Shown here: piece by piece, positions 43,346 to 51,602 of the stretch
How the letters are laid out: every line of letters starts with the position of its first letter
How positions within the stretch are numbered: position 1 is the first letter of the stretch
Assembly (NCBI GenBank): GCA_022827625.1
Contig: JAJEIE010000029.1
Coordinates: forward strand, 124,001 to 188,000
Length of the DNA: 64,000 nucleotides
Reading direction: 5' to 3'
DNA from: Candidatus Poribacteria bacterium
GTDB taxonomy: Bacteria > Poribacteria > WGA-4E > WGA-3G
Program-made: the position numbers and the translations under genes
The notes under the pieces: model-generated
Databases searched by the model: none
The model's input: the letters and a program-made list of their open reading frames with translations, nothing else
What the model was told of the DNA's origin: nothing

Positions 43346-43374
43346 TTGACATATTTCCGGTTTCATGCTAAACT
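43346..43374 (+). promoter_or_regulatory. Promoter of the LamG gene at 43403
   Basis: TTGACA (43346-43351) and TAAACT (43369-43374) are separated by 17 bases, 28 bases before the ATG. The rest of 43138-43345 has no recognisable gene. Confidence 0.65.
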
Positions 43375-43402
43375 CATATATCATCAAAGGAGGAGAGGCA
43401 CA

Positions 43403-44146
43403 ATGAAACAGATATTTTGGATTGCTATGATTGTCAGCTTGTGCATAGTGAATGTCTACCTGTCTGCAGAGCTGTTAGACGATGCCGTTGGCATCTGGCT
43501 TTTTGATGAAGGTAAAGGTGGTGTCGCTACGGACACATCGGGCAACGGGAACGACGGGGCAATTACGGGAGCAAAGTGGGCGGAGGGCAAATTCGGCGGT
43601 GCATTGGAATTTGAACCACCGCACGTTGTGACAGTTGAACCCTCTGATAGCCTCAATTTCAAAGATCAGATGACGATTGCAACGTGGGTCTACATGAATA
43701 AAGGAGTCTCCGATACCGCTATTCGGAGAAACGGCTCTTATCTATTAGAGGTTCAATCGCAGACTGAACGAGTACCGGGCGGTTATGTCTTCGGTATCTG
43801 GTCCGGCGGTGGGTTTACCGGTGGTGTTTGGGGGAAAACCGTCGTTGAACCCGAAAAATGGTATCATATCGTTGGACTCTACGATGGAAATGAGATGAAA
43901 CTGTATGTGGACGGTACGCTTGAAGCTACAACCAAACAAGGCGGAGACGTAGATCAGTCAGCAGAGCTGCTGTTTGGTACTTTCGGTGGCGAGAAATTCC
44001 TCGGTAGATTGGATGAGGTTATATTTTTTAATCGAGGTATTACAGACGCAGAGGTCACAGAATTGATGAAAGGTGTAGAGGCGGTTTTACCTGTTTCTCC
44101 AAACGGTTTGCTTACGACAACTTGGGGACAACTCAAGAACCGTTGA
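43403..44146 (+). CDS. Secreted LamG protein with TTTWG tail
   Basis: 247 residues from ATG 43403 (AAAGGAGGAG upstream). A signal peptide (IFWIAMIVSLCIVNVYLSA) is followed by the LamG domain starting DAVGIWLFDEGKGGVATDTS, with EKWYHIVGLYDGNEMKLYVDGT and LDEVIFFNRGITDAEV. The last residues are GLLTTTWGQLKNR, the form shared with the other LamG proteins. Likely glycan-binding and exported. The 3' end is adjacent to a Uma2 gene. Confidence 0.85.
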   Translation: MKQIFWIAMIVSLCIVNVYLSAELLDDAVGIWLFDEGKGGVATDTSGNGNDGAITGAKWAEGKFGGALEFEPPHVVTVEPSDSLNFKDQMTIATWVYMNKGVSDTAIRRNGSYLLEVQSQTERVPGGYVFGIWSGGGFTGGVWGKTVVEPEKWYHIVGLYDGNEMKLYVDGTLEATTKQGGDVDQSAELLFGTFGGEKFLGRLDEVIFFNRGITDAEVTELMKGVEAVLPVSPNGLLTTTWGQLKNR

Positions 44147-44223
44147 GCAACTTGACACACATATTGGCAAGAGTTATCATACAGAGGTCGCCAATTGTTA
44201 AACATTCTATTGAGGAGAACACC

Positions 44224-44814
44224 GTGGCAGACATAGAACTGAATCAATCAAAACCTACATCGTTAGCCGCACAGCAGAATCTTTTAACAGCCGATGACCT
44301 TACTAAGCAGCCTGATGATGGCAGTCGCTATGAACTCGTGAAAGGAGTCCTCCAAAAAATGCCACCTGCTGGATTTGAGCACGGTATCTGCGCCGCTGAA
44401 ATCGGAAGCAAACTTAACATGTACGTCAAAAGGCATAAATTAGGATATGTCTGTGGTGCCGAAACAGGTTTTAGGATTGCTCAAAACCCAGATACAGTGC
44501 GCGCCCCAGATGCCGCTTTTGTTTGTCAGACATCAATTGAACGGCAAGGTATTGTCAAAGGTTATTGGGAAGGCGCACCGGATTTAGCCGTCGAAGTCAT
44601 TTCCCCTGGGGATACTTATGCCGAGGTAGCCGAGAAGGTAGAAGCGTGGTTAACTGCCGGCTGTAGGATGGTGTGGGTTATTAATCCACGTAGGGAAACT
44701 GTAGAGGTTTATCGTCCGAATGCAGATTTCACCATTTTACGTGGGAGCGATATACTTGATGGCGGTGATGTTGTTGAAGGGTTCCAGTGTTCCGTTCAAG
44801 ACATCTTTGTATAA
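44224..44814 (+). CDS. Uma2-family putative endonuclease
   Basis: 196 residues starting at GTG 44224, which has GAGGAG 8 bases upstream; an earlier in-frame start would overlap LamG. Core motifs: MPPAGFEHGICAAEIGSKL, RAPDAAFVCQ with the catalytic Asp, APDLAVEVISPGDTYAEVAEKVEAWLTAG and VWVINPRRETVEVYRP. This is a PD-(D/E)XK-like fold. It is more divergent from the member at 35419. The function in the cell is not known. Confidence 0.8.
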   Translation: MADIELNQSKPTSLAAQQNLLTADDLTKQPDDGSRYELVKGVLQKMPPAGFEHGICAAEIGSKLNMYVKRHKLGYVCGAETGFRIAQNPDTVRAPDAAFVCQTSIERQGIVKGYWEGAPDLAVEVISPGDTYAEVAEKVEAWLTAGCRMVWVINPRRETVEVYRPNADFTILRGSDILDGGDVVEGFQCSVQDIFV

Positions 44815-44849
44815 CCTATGACTAACGCAATTTGCGAGGTAACATCACA

Positions 44850-45710
44850 ATGGCGCGATGGCAACCAACACTTGCGCAAAAAGCGCAATACGAGAACGAA
44901 GGCTATTTTATCGAGCGCAATGTTATTTCAGAAGATTTGGCAACACAACTCCGCGGTGTCATTCGCAACGTTCTGATGCTCCCCAATGCGGGTGAATTCG
45001 CTGATTACGATCCAATGGACCCGATGGACGACTCACCCCAAGGACGCATCGCACGCTTTCGGAAACTCGCCAACTTCTGTGTCGAATCTCCACTGATATG
45101 GCACAACATCCATACGGGTCCCACAGTACTCAACATCGCACGCTATTTTCTCGGTAATGATCTCATTGTAAAGTTCAACAGCTGCTTTCTTAAACCGGCG
45201 CGCACAGGTGCCGCAACGCCATGGCACCAAGACAATGGACTCTGGCGAGATGGCGATACCGAGGCTTTCAATATCTGGATACCGCTTGAACCCGCAACAC
45301 GAGAAAATGGATGTATGCAGTTCATTCCGGGTACCCACAAAACTGAGATTGTTGAACACGTCTTATATTCTGATAGCATCCACGGTGAAATTCCGCGCAA
45401 AGTCGTTCCGAAAATGATCGAAAAACACGGTGTACATCATATCGAGTTGGATACTGGAGATGCTGTCATTTGGCACAGTAATATGTGGCACTATAGCCCG
45501 CCAAATCCGAGCGAGAAGAGCCGTATTGCGATTGCCGGGGTCCTAACAAATCCAGAAATCATCAAGAAGAACAAACGCCACTTTCCTAACGCCAAATGGG
45601 CGATGAAGAACGGTGAAATATATACACAATTTCCACCAGAACCCATTCCGAGATGGATCGAACACAATGAACCACCTCAGCCGTTTCCACCCGCTAAGGA
45701 CGAAATATAA
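44850..45710 (+). CDS. Phytanoyl-CoA dioxygenase (PhyH) family protein
   Basis: 286 residues from ATG 44850 (GAGGT upstream). Iron ligands His126 and Asp128 in PWHQDNGLWRDG and a distal His (209 or 214) in VIWHSNMWHYSPPNPSEKSR, with Arg after it. It is the first gene of a compact run. Its TAA overlaps the ATG of the sulfatase by one base, so the two are translationally coupled. Its substrate may be related to sulfated sugar or lipid catabolism, but that is inference. Confidence 0.88.
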   Translation: MARWQPTLAQKAQYENEGYFIERNVISEDLATQLRGVIRNVLMLPNAGEFADYDPMDPMDDSPQGRIARFRKLANFCVESPLIWHNIHTGPTVLNIARYFLGNDLIVKFNSCFLKPARTGAATPWHQDNGLWRDGDTEAFNIWIPLEPATRENGCMQFIPGTHKTEIVEHVLYSDSIHGEIPRKVVPKMIEKHGVHHIELDTGDAVIWHSNMWHYSPPNPSEKSRIAIAGVLTNPEIIKKNKRHFPNAKWAMKNGEIYTQFPPEPIPRWIEHNEPPQPFPPAKDEI

Positions 45711-47029
45711 TGTCATCGAAGAAACCGAACATTGTCGTTTATTTGTCCGATGACCACGGCTGGGAATATCTCGGTTGTTACGGGAATGAACATATCCAAA
45801 CGCCACACTTGGACAGCCTCGCGGAAGAAGGTATGCGTTTTATGTCCGCCTTCACACCGACCCCGACGTGTGCGCCATCCCGTTCTACGCTCTATACTGG
45901 ACTTTACCCAGCGCGTCACGGTGCTATGGGGAATCATACAGAGTGCCACGCGCATCTCAAAACCTTACCCAGTATGCTTCGAGAACTCGGCTACCGCGTC
46001 GCAATTGCAGGAAAAACGCACGTCAAACCAGAAACCCTTTTCGACTTTGAATACATCGGTGGGTTTCTCCCAAAGCGTACCGAGCATCACCGGAAATATA
46101 GGGCAGAAGGACTTGATACGGAACCTGTCGGACGGTTTCTTTCAAGCCATCAACAAGAAAACCCAGATCAACCTATCTGCCTTATCCTCGGCGACAGCAA
46201 CCCACATGTCACATGGGAACCAAACAAGATTTATGACCCGGATGCCTTGCCCCTACCGCCCTATATTGCCGACACACCGATTGCTCGCAAGGCACTTGCT
46301 AACTATTATCAGGATATTACGACGATGGATACCCGCATCGGCGAAATCGACAAAATGTTGGAAACACACGGGTATTCGGACAATACGCTCTTCATTTACA
46401 CAACCGACCACGGTTCCGAGTGGCCCCACTGTAAATGGACGCTGTATGACACCGGCATTCGTCTACCGTTCCTCGCCAAATGGCACGGCGAGATTCCAGC
46501 GGCGACTGTCTCCGATGCAATGATTTCGCACGTCGATTTCCTACCGACGCTCATAGATATCGCCGGTGGCAACCCCCCAGATAGTTTAGACGGTAGAAGT
46601 TTTAAGGAAGTTCTGCTCGGGCAGAAAGGAACCTTCCGCGACAAAATCTACGGCACGCATACCCGCGACGGAAATATGAACGTTTTTCCGCAGCGTTGCG
46701 TCCGCGATCGTCAATACAAATACATCTTGAACCTGATGTCTGAAAACAGATGGACAACGCATTTCACTGAGGTTGAAGGTATCCCAGAGAGTCACGCTGA
46801 AGTATGGAAGAGTTGGGTCGAAAAAGCCGAGATCGACCCGCAAACCGCACAACTCGTTTATCTCACACAACACCATCCAGTGGAAGAATTATACGATGTA
46901 ACGGTCGATCCATACGAGTTCAATAACTTAGCCTTCAATACAGATATGCGTCCAACGCTCGAAAAGATGCGTGCAAACGTTCGCGACTGGATGCATTTAC
47001 AAAACGATGCAGGGAGACGAGAAACATGA
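45710..47029 (+). CDS. Sulfatase of the alkaline phosphatase superfamily (FGly type)
   Basis: 439 residues. Metal ligand Asp pair SDDHGW (14-15), the formylglycine motif CAPSR at 54-58 (CxPSR, modified by FGE or anSME), the AGKTHVKPE segment and TTDHGSEWPHC confirm an arylsulfatase-type enzyme. There is no signal peptide, so it is probably cytoplasmic. It removes sulfate from sugars or aryl esters. Its stop overlaps the ATG of the selenoprotein by 4 bases and its start overlaps the previous gene: one operon with the dioxygenase, selenoprotein, isomerase and esterase. Confidence 0.9.
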   Translation: MSSKKPNIVVYLSDDHGWEYLGCYGNEHIQTPHLDSLAEEGMRFMSAFTPTPTCAPSRSTLYTGLYPARHGAMGNHTECHAHLKTLPSMLRELGYRVAIAGKTHVKPETLFDFEYIGGFLPKRTEHHRKYRAEGLDTEPVGRFLSSHQQENPDQPICLILGDSNPHVTWEPNKIYDPDALPLPPYIADTPIARKALANYYQDITTMDTRIGEIDKMLETHGYSDNTLFIYTTDHGSEWPHCKWTLYDTGIRLPFLAKWHGEIPAATVSDAMISHVDFLPTLIDIAGGNPPDSLDGRSFKEVLLGQKGTFRDKIYGTHTRDGNMNVFPQRCVRDRQYKYILNLMSENRWTTHFTEVEGIPESHAEVWKSWVEKAEIDPQTAQLVYLTQHHPVEELYDVTVDPYEFNNLAFNTDMRPTLEKMRANVRDWMHLQNDAGRRET

Positions 47030-47667
47030 AATTCAAACTGATTGATAACCATTACATAAACTTGAGATCGCTGTTTTCGCGGAAGGTTAGTTTAGTAAGC
47101 CTCTCATTTTTCTTAAGTGCTATCATTTTCCTATGCCTCGCCTGCGATAACGCTGAACGGACGACACAAATTATAACCACACCAGAGGAGGGTGCTGAAC
47201 AACTCCCGTCGGGCGAAGGACTGGATATCGGTGCACTCGCGCCGGATTTCGCGCTGCCAGATAGCGAAGGAAACACCCATAACCTTTCACAGTATCTCGG
47301 ACAAACACTCGTCATCGTTTTCTACCGGACTGGTACATGAGCCAACTGTCGCGCGCAGCTCGGCGAGTTGCAAACCGGTTATGAAGATATCCGAACCGAA
47401 GGTGCTGCATTGATTGCTATCAGTGCCGATCCCCTGACGGTTGTCGATTCAACACGAAAGAGTTTGGAAATTACATATCCGCTGCTCGTGGATAAAGATA
47501 GGAAAGTAATTGCTGCTTACAACGTTATTGACCCAAGCGACCCAGATATTGCCCGTCCAGCGACCTACATTATTAATCAGGAGGGTCGGGTCGCATCAAA
47601 ATTCTTGGATAATCTTGGAGGTCGTGTCGGGCCCGACCATATTCTCGCAGAACTGAATGAATTATAA
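47026..47667 (+). CDS. Probable selenoprotein: peroxiredoxin/thioredoxin-like lipoprotein
   Basis: 213 residues with the in-frame TGA at 47338-47340 read as selenocysteine (residue 105). A basic N-terminus, hydrophobic stretch and lipobox FLCLAC give a lipoprotein. The AhpC/TSA-type domain starts IGALAPDFALPDSEGNTHNL and runs to VIVFYRTGT-Sec-ANCRAQLGELQ; the rest (ADPLTVVDSTRKSLEITYPLLVDKD, PATYIINQEGRVA) continues the fold to TAA. A Sec-x-x-Cys pair replaces Cys-x-x-Cys at the thiol-peroxidase or thioredoxin-like site. The candidate SECIS is at 47355-47371. It overlaps the sulfatase stop by 4 bases. Confidence 0.87.
47355..47371 (+). promoter_or_regulatory. Candidate bacterial SECIS hairpin in the peroxiredoxin-like gene
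   Basis: GCAGCTC pairs with GAGTTGC (one G-U) around a GGC triloop, at +15 to +31 after the UGA; the first loop G is at +22. The loop sequence equals that of HMA copy B and is closely like copy A. Confidence 0.6.
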
Positions 47668-47690
47668 ATTGCAAAAGGAGTCTATTTGCT

Positions 47691-48503
47691 ATGATTGATG
47701 TCTGCTTTTTTGCTGACGAAGTTTCTAAAACCGATTTTGAGGAAGCCATTAAACTCGGCGTTGAAGCTGGTGCCAACACTGTTGAAGTCCGCGGCGGGGT
47801 TTGGGGTAAACACGTGACCGAAATCGATGATGACGATGTTCGACGCGTTCAGGATGTACTCAGCACCTACAACGTCCGAGTTGCCAGCGTTGGGTCGCCC
47901 TTCGGAAAATGCGCCATTGATGATTCCGAAGCGTACGATCAACACCGAAAACACTTCGACCGGATGGTGACATTAGCACACGCCTTTGATACCCAAGTCA
48001 TTCGTGGATTTACGTTCTGGAATCCGAATCGCCGCATCAAAGGGGCACCACGTCCAGATATTAACGACTACATGGAACGCATCGTTGAGAAACTCGCGCT
48101 TGTCGTCCCCGTAGCAGAGAGTGCCGATGTTACGCTCTGCTTTGAAAACGAAAGCGCCTGTCTCGCCGGAAGCTGCGAAGAGACGCGTGCCGTCATCAAC
48201 GCCCTTGGAAACAGCCCAGCCCTCACTTCTTGCTGGGACATCAATAACGGGCTACACTGCGGAGAAAACCCTTTGCCGGAAGGGTATGCCCATATCAAAG
48301 GATTGGTACGGCATGTGCATGTAAAACCGAATAGCGAGAAAAATCTTAATCCGATCGGCGATACCGAATTGAACTATGAGCAGATTTTGGAGACATTAAC
48401 GACTGACGGGTTCACGGGTTCGGCAAGCATTGAACACTGGGGGCAACCCGAAGATATGTTGAAGGGTATACGGCAACTCCGCGCTGTCGTTGATGCAATG
48501 TAG
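47691..48503 (+). CDS. Sugar phosphate isomerase/epimerase-like TIM barrel protein
   Basis: 270 residues. AP endonuclease-2/xylose-isomerase-like barrel: MIDVCFFADEVSKTDFEEAI, ANTVEVRGGVWGKHV, VTLCFENESAC, SCWDINNGLHCGE and VRHVHVKPNSEK give the metal-binding Glu/Asp/His set. These enzymes isomerise or epimerise keto-sugars or inosose. It is preceded by AAAGGAG and follows the selenoprotein by 23 bases, so it is part of the operon 44850-49515. Confidence 0.85.
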   Translation: MIDVCFFADEVSKTDFEEAIKLGVEAGANTVEVRGGVWGKHVTEIDDDDVRRVQDVLSTYNVRVASVGSPFGKCAIDDSEAYDQHRKHFDRMVTLAHAFDTQVIRGFTFWNPNRRIKGAPRPDINDYMERIVEKLALVVPVAESADVTLCFENESACLAGSCEETRAVINALGNSPALTSCWDINNGLHCGENPLPEGYAHIKGLVRHVHVKPNSEKNLNPIGDTELNYEQILETLTTDGFTGSASIEHWGQPEDMLKGIRQLRAVVDAM

Positions 48504-48528
48504 GCATTCACAAATATAGGAGAACACG

Positions 48529-49515
48529 ATGCAACTGAAGCCGGACGCACCGCAATTGACTTGGCAGGGAAGCGTCTCCCTACAGAAAACCGAAGACTGG
48601 GTGATGCCGTGGCGGACACCACACTCGATGCACGTTCTATTCCCGGAACCGCTACTGGAACGCTCGGCAATGCCCGCAGGGGTTCGCATCAGTTTCCAAA
48701 GCAATACCACACGGGTTTCGGGCAATATCGTGCCACAAAACGAAAGTGGTATACTTGACCTCTGTTGTGATGGTGAAGTCGTAGCGTCGCTTGACCTGAC
48801 GGCAAAAGACAGTTTTACCTTTGAAGACTTGTCCGATGGGGAAAAACGGATTGAATTATGGCTACCGCAATTCGGGCAGTTTCAACTCCGCAGCTTGGAG
48901 ATAGATGACGGAGCGACTTTGGAGGCGTTTACTGACACGCGCCCTCGATGGATCACCTACGGTAGTTCGATCACGCAGTGCCGGACAGCGGCATCACCGA
49001 CGCAAACGTGGCCTGCGATTGCCGCACGTGAAAGTGGTCTGAATTTAACCTGTCTCGGTTACGGTGGGCAGTGCCATCTCGATGTGATGGTGGCGCGAAT
49101 GATTCGTGACTTACCCGCGGATTATATCTCAATGTGCCTGGGTATCAACATTCAAGGTGCGTCGAGTTTGGGACCGCGGGCGTTCCGTCCTGCGATTATC
49201 GGTGCGGTTCAAATTGTCCGTGAGAAGCACCCAGATATACCGCTCGTGTTGATGTCTCCGATTTGCTCGCCACCGCGGGAGGCAACACCGAACGCCGTAG
49301 GCTTCCACCTGAAAGGGATGCGTGAAGAGGTGCAAGCGGCTGCCGAAGCCCTCCAAGCACACGGAGATAAACAGATCCATTACGTTGACGGGTTAAGTGT
49401 ATTCGGAACTGACTACGTTCACCTGCTTCCAGATGACTTACATCCCGATGCAGAAGGCTACCGAGTTATGGGTAAAAATTTCATAGCCCAAGTCGCCAAG
49501 AAATTTTTCGTATAG
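48529..49515 (+). CDS. SGNH/GDSL-family hydrolase
   Basis: 328 residues. An N-terminal beta-sandwich (about 1-140) precedes the SGNH domain: block I variant ITYGSSITQC (catalytic Ser), LGYGGQCHLDVMVARMI, CLGINIQGASS with the Asn, and PDDLHPDAEGYRVMG with the Asp/His pair. This matches carbohydrate esterase-like SGNH proteins with a sandwich domain. No signal peptide is seen. It is the last gene of the dioxygenase/sulfatase/isomerase operon and is followed by a hairpin. Confidence 0.85.
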   Translation: MQLKPDAPQLTWQGSVSLQKTEDWVMPWRTPHSMHVLFPEPLLERSAMPAGVRISFQSNTTRVSGNIVPQNESGILDLCCDGEVVASLDLTAKDSFTFEDLSDGEKRIELWLPQFGQFQLRSLEIDDGATLEAFTDTRPRWITYGSSITQCRTAASPTQTWPAIAARESGLNLTCLGYGGQCHLDVMVARMIRDLPADYISMCLGINIQGASSLGPRAFRPAIIGAVQIVREKHPDIPLVLMSPICSPPREATPNAVGFHLKGMREEVQAAAEALQAHGDKQIHYVDGLSVFGTDYVHLLPDDLHPDAEGYRVMGKNFIAQVAKKFFV

Positions 49516-49531
49516 GTCCATCTGCCTTTGT

Positions 49532-49555
49532 AGGCGCGCTGTGTAAAGCGCGCCT
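49532..49555. terminator. Bidirectional hairpin between convergent genes
   Basis: AGGCGCGCT (49532-49540) and AGCGCGCCT (49547-49555) form a perfect 9-bp stem. It lies 17 bases after the SGNH stop and 18 bases from the LamG stop on the other strand, and is followed by TAAAATATAG. It may serve both transcripts. Confidence 0.6.
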
Positions 49556-49572
49556 TAAAATATAGATGCCAC

Positions 49573-50331
49573 TTATCGGGTTTTCAGCCTTGCCCATGTA
49601 GTCGCCATTTTCCCTTTTGCGGAAACCTCCAAAGCGACATCCCAACCCTCCTCGGCAAGAAGTTGAATGTCCTCTTCTTCCAATGCGACTCCCTTTTTGG
49701 TGACAAAAACTTCATCTAATCCGCCGATGAGATTCTCGCTTCCCCAGCCACCGAACTTCAGAATAGCCGGATTATCCATATTTGCACCGACGTTCCGCTC
49801 TGTCTCCTTTTCGCCATTTACGTACAGCGAAACAACACCCTTTTGACGAACAGCAACCGTATGATGCCAACCCTTTCCAACAATATCGGTTTTACCGTCG
49901 TCAATGTGCTGTCCGCCACCCTCAAAAATAAAAAAGCCGGTGTCCCTGTCAATGCTTGAACTCATTGCCCAGAAACCGGCACCCCCGTTCCGTTTGATGA
50001 CGACATACGCATCTTTATTTTCCGAGTTCATCCAGCACCCGACGGTAAAGTCGTCATCCTCAAAATTGAAAAGGTCGTTATGTTCAATAACGACGTACTT
50101 CGGGCTTCCATCGAATTCCAAGGCTTTGCCGAACTGCCCATCTATCCATTTGGGTCCATCAAATTCCCCATCGTTTCCGTTATCAGTGAGGTCTTTAACG
50201 ACCTGTCCTTTACCTTCATCAAAGAGCCATACGCCAGCAAAATCGTCAAGATTAATTTCGGCGTTGCCGAACGAAACAACTATAAGACTCATACAGATAC
50301 TGCACAAAATCGAACTTTTGCCAGATTTCAT
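49573..50331 (-). CDS. Secreted LamG protein with ATTWA tail
   Basis: 252 residues. Signal peptide (SILCSICMSLIVVSFGNA), then the LamG domain: FAGVWLFDEGKGQVVKDLTDNGNDG, the GWHHTVAVRQKGVVSLYVNGE segment and GGLDEVFVTKKGVALEEEDI. The C-terminus is GKMATTWARLKTR, a variant of the tail on the other LamG proteins. It lies just downstream of the Gfo/Idh/MocA gene with only 2 bases between, so the two are an operon. Confidence 0.83.
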   Translation of the reverse strand: MKSGKSSILCSICMSLIVVSFGNAEINLDDFAGVWLFDEGKGQVVKDLTDNGNDGEFDGPKWIDGQFGKALEFDGSPKYVVIEHNDLFNFEDDDFTVGCWMNSENKDAYVVIKRNGGAGFWAMSSSIDRDTGFFIFEGGGQHIDDGKTDIVGKGWHHTVAVRQKGVVSLYVNGEKETERNVGANMDNPAILKFGGWGSENLIGGLDEVFVTKKGVALEEEDIQLLAEEGWDVALEVSAKGKMATTWARLKTR

Positions 50332-50333
50332 GT

Positions 50334-51389
50334 TTACCCTCCTATTTTTGCGACATCCCCCGTCTCCGCAGAGGCATAAATAGCATCGGTTATCTGCTGA
50401 ACAACAAGCGCATTTTCCAAATTTGTCAGAGGCTGACGATTTTCCCGGATAGCAGCAGCGAAATCAGACAACGGCGTGCTGTGTGGAGATTCCGGCGCAT
50501 CACCGGCTTCAGCGAGGGTCGTAGACACTACACCCGTCTCTGTTGTTGTCCGATTATAGATAACGTTTTCTGGTTCTTCATCACGCATGGTCAACTTAAG
50601 GGAACCTTCTGCCCCGATAATTTCCCAATCTGCATGTGAGTGCATCGCCATGAACTCACCGCGCTCTACACTCAGCACAATGTCGTCTTCACACCGAATA
50701 AGGGCAGTATAGTGTGTTTCGGCATCGGAACCCGGGGCAATATGCGATTGGAATACAGACGGCACCGTCCATGTCTGCGCGAATACACTTTGTGGTTTGA
50801 GTTGCCACCCTGTAAGACCAAGCAAATAGTCGAGATCGTAGCACCCCCAATTAACGAGAATACCACCACCATTGAGCGCCTTGGTGAGCCGCCAAGCAGG
50901 TCGCGGTGTGTCTGGTTTCTCTCGGCATCCGACAATGGCGCGACAGTGGACAGTCCGAAGTGCGCCCAAACCACCCGTCGTGATCAGCTGCGTTGCGAGT
51001 CGAGCCGCTGGATTGAAACGGCTACGCGAAGAGCAACATCCTGAGACCAAGTCCCCGCGTGCAGCGATGAGCTGCTCAACCGCCGCAGCGTTCATCGCGA
51101 TCGGTTTCTCAATCAGAACGTGCTTGCCTCTTTCAAATGCCCGCAAGGCTACCGCAGTCCGATACTGCGTCGGAAACGCAAGAACAACCGCCTCAACTTC
51201 AGGGTCATCAAGCAAATCATTGCCGTCGTCATATATTTTCGGGGGATTGAAACGTTCAGCAGAGGCTCTGTTCGCTTCGATCAGGTCTGCTGCTGCAACT
51301 AACTCAATGTGTGATGCCTCAGATGCAATACTCAGGTGTCTGCTTCCGATGACACCACACCCAATTACGCCTACTTTTACGGGTTCCAT
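50334..51389 (-). CDS. Gfo/Idh/MocA-family oxidoreductase
   Basis: 351 residues from ATG 51389 (AAAGGAA upstream); an in-frame start at 51428 is possible. Rossmann motif GVIGCGVIG (7-15), LIEKPIAMN, and ALNGGGILVNWGCYDLDYLLG with the conserved Asp region. It is an NAD(P)-dependent dehydrogenase; no other member in the window is closely alike. It is followed on the minus strand by a LamG gene, suggesting sugar sensing or degradation. Confidence 0.85.
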   Translation of the reverse strand: MEPVKVGVIGCGVIGSRHLSIASEASHIELVAAADLIEANRASAERFNPPKIYDDGNDLLDDPEVEAVVLAFPTQYRTAVALRAFERGKHVLIEKPIAMNAAAVEQLIAARGDLVSGCCSSRSRFNPAARLATQLITTGGLGALRTVHCRAIVGCREKPDTPRPAWRLTKALNGGGILVNWGCYDLDYLLGLTGWQLKPQSVFAQTWTVPSVFQSHIAPGSDAETHYTALIRCEDDIVLSVERGEFMAMHSHADWEIIGAEGSLKLTMRDEEPENVIYNRTTTETGVVSTTLAEAGDAPESPHSTPLSDFAAAIRENRQPLTNLENALVVQQITDAIYASAETGDVAKIGG

Positions 51390-51602
51390 AATCACAAATA
51401 TTCCTTTCTTGAGATGAAGTCTAAGCATATCCTGATTGATGCTGACAGTTGGATATCAAGCCTGAATCCTATTGTTTAGTATGGCATAAGGATGAATTGA
51501 GGTCAAGAAAATTGCGTAGAGGCGGGAGATACGGTGAGATTTATGAAAAGAAAAAATGGGCGGATATACAGAAACCCGCCCTATTACAGGAAAGGAGTTA
51601 CT

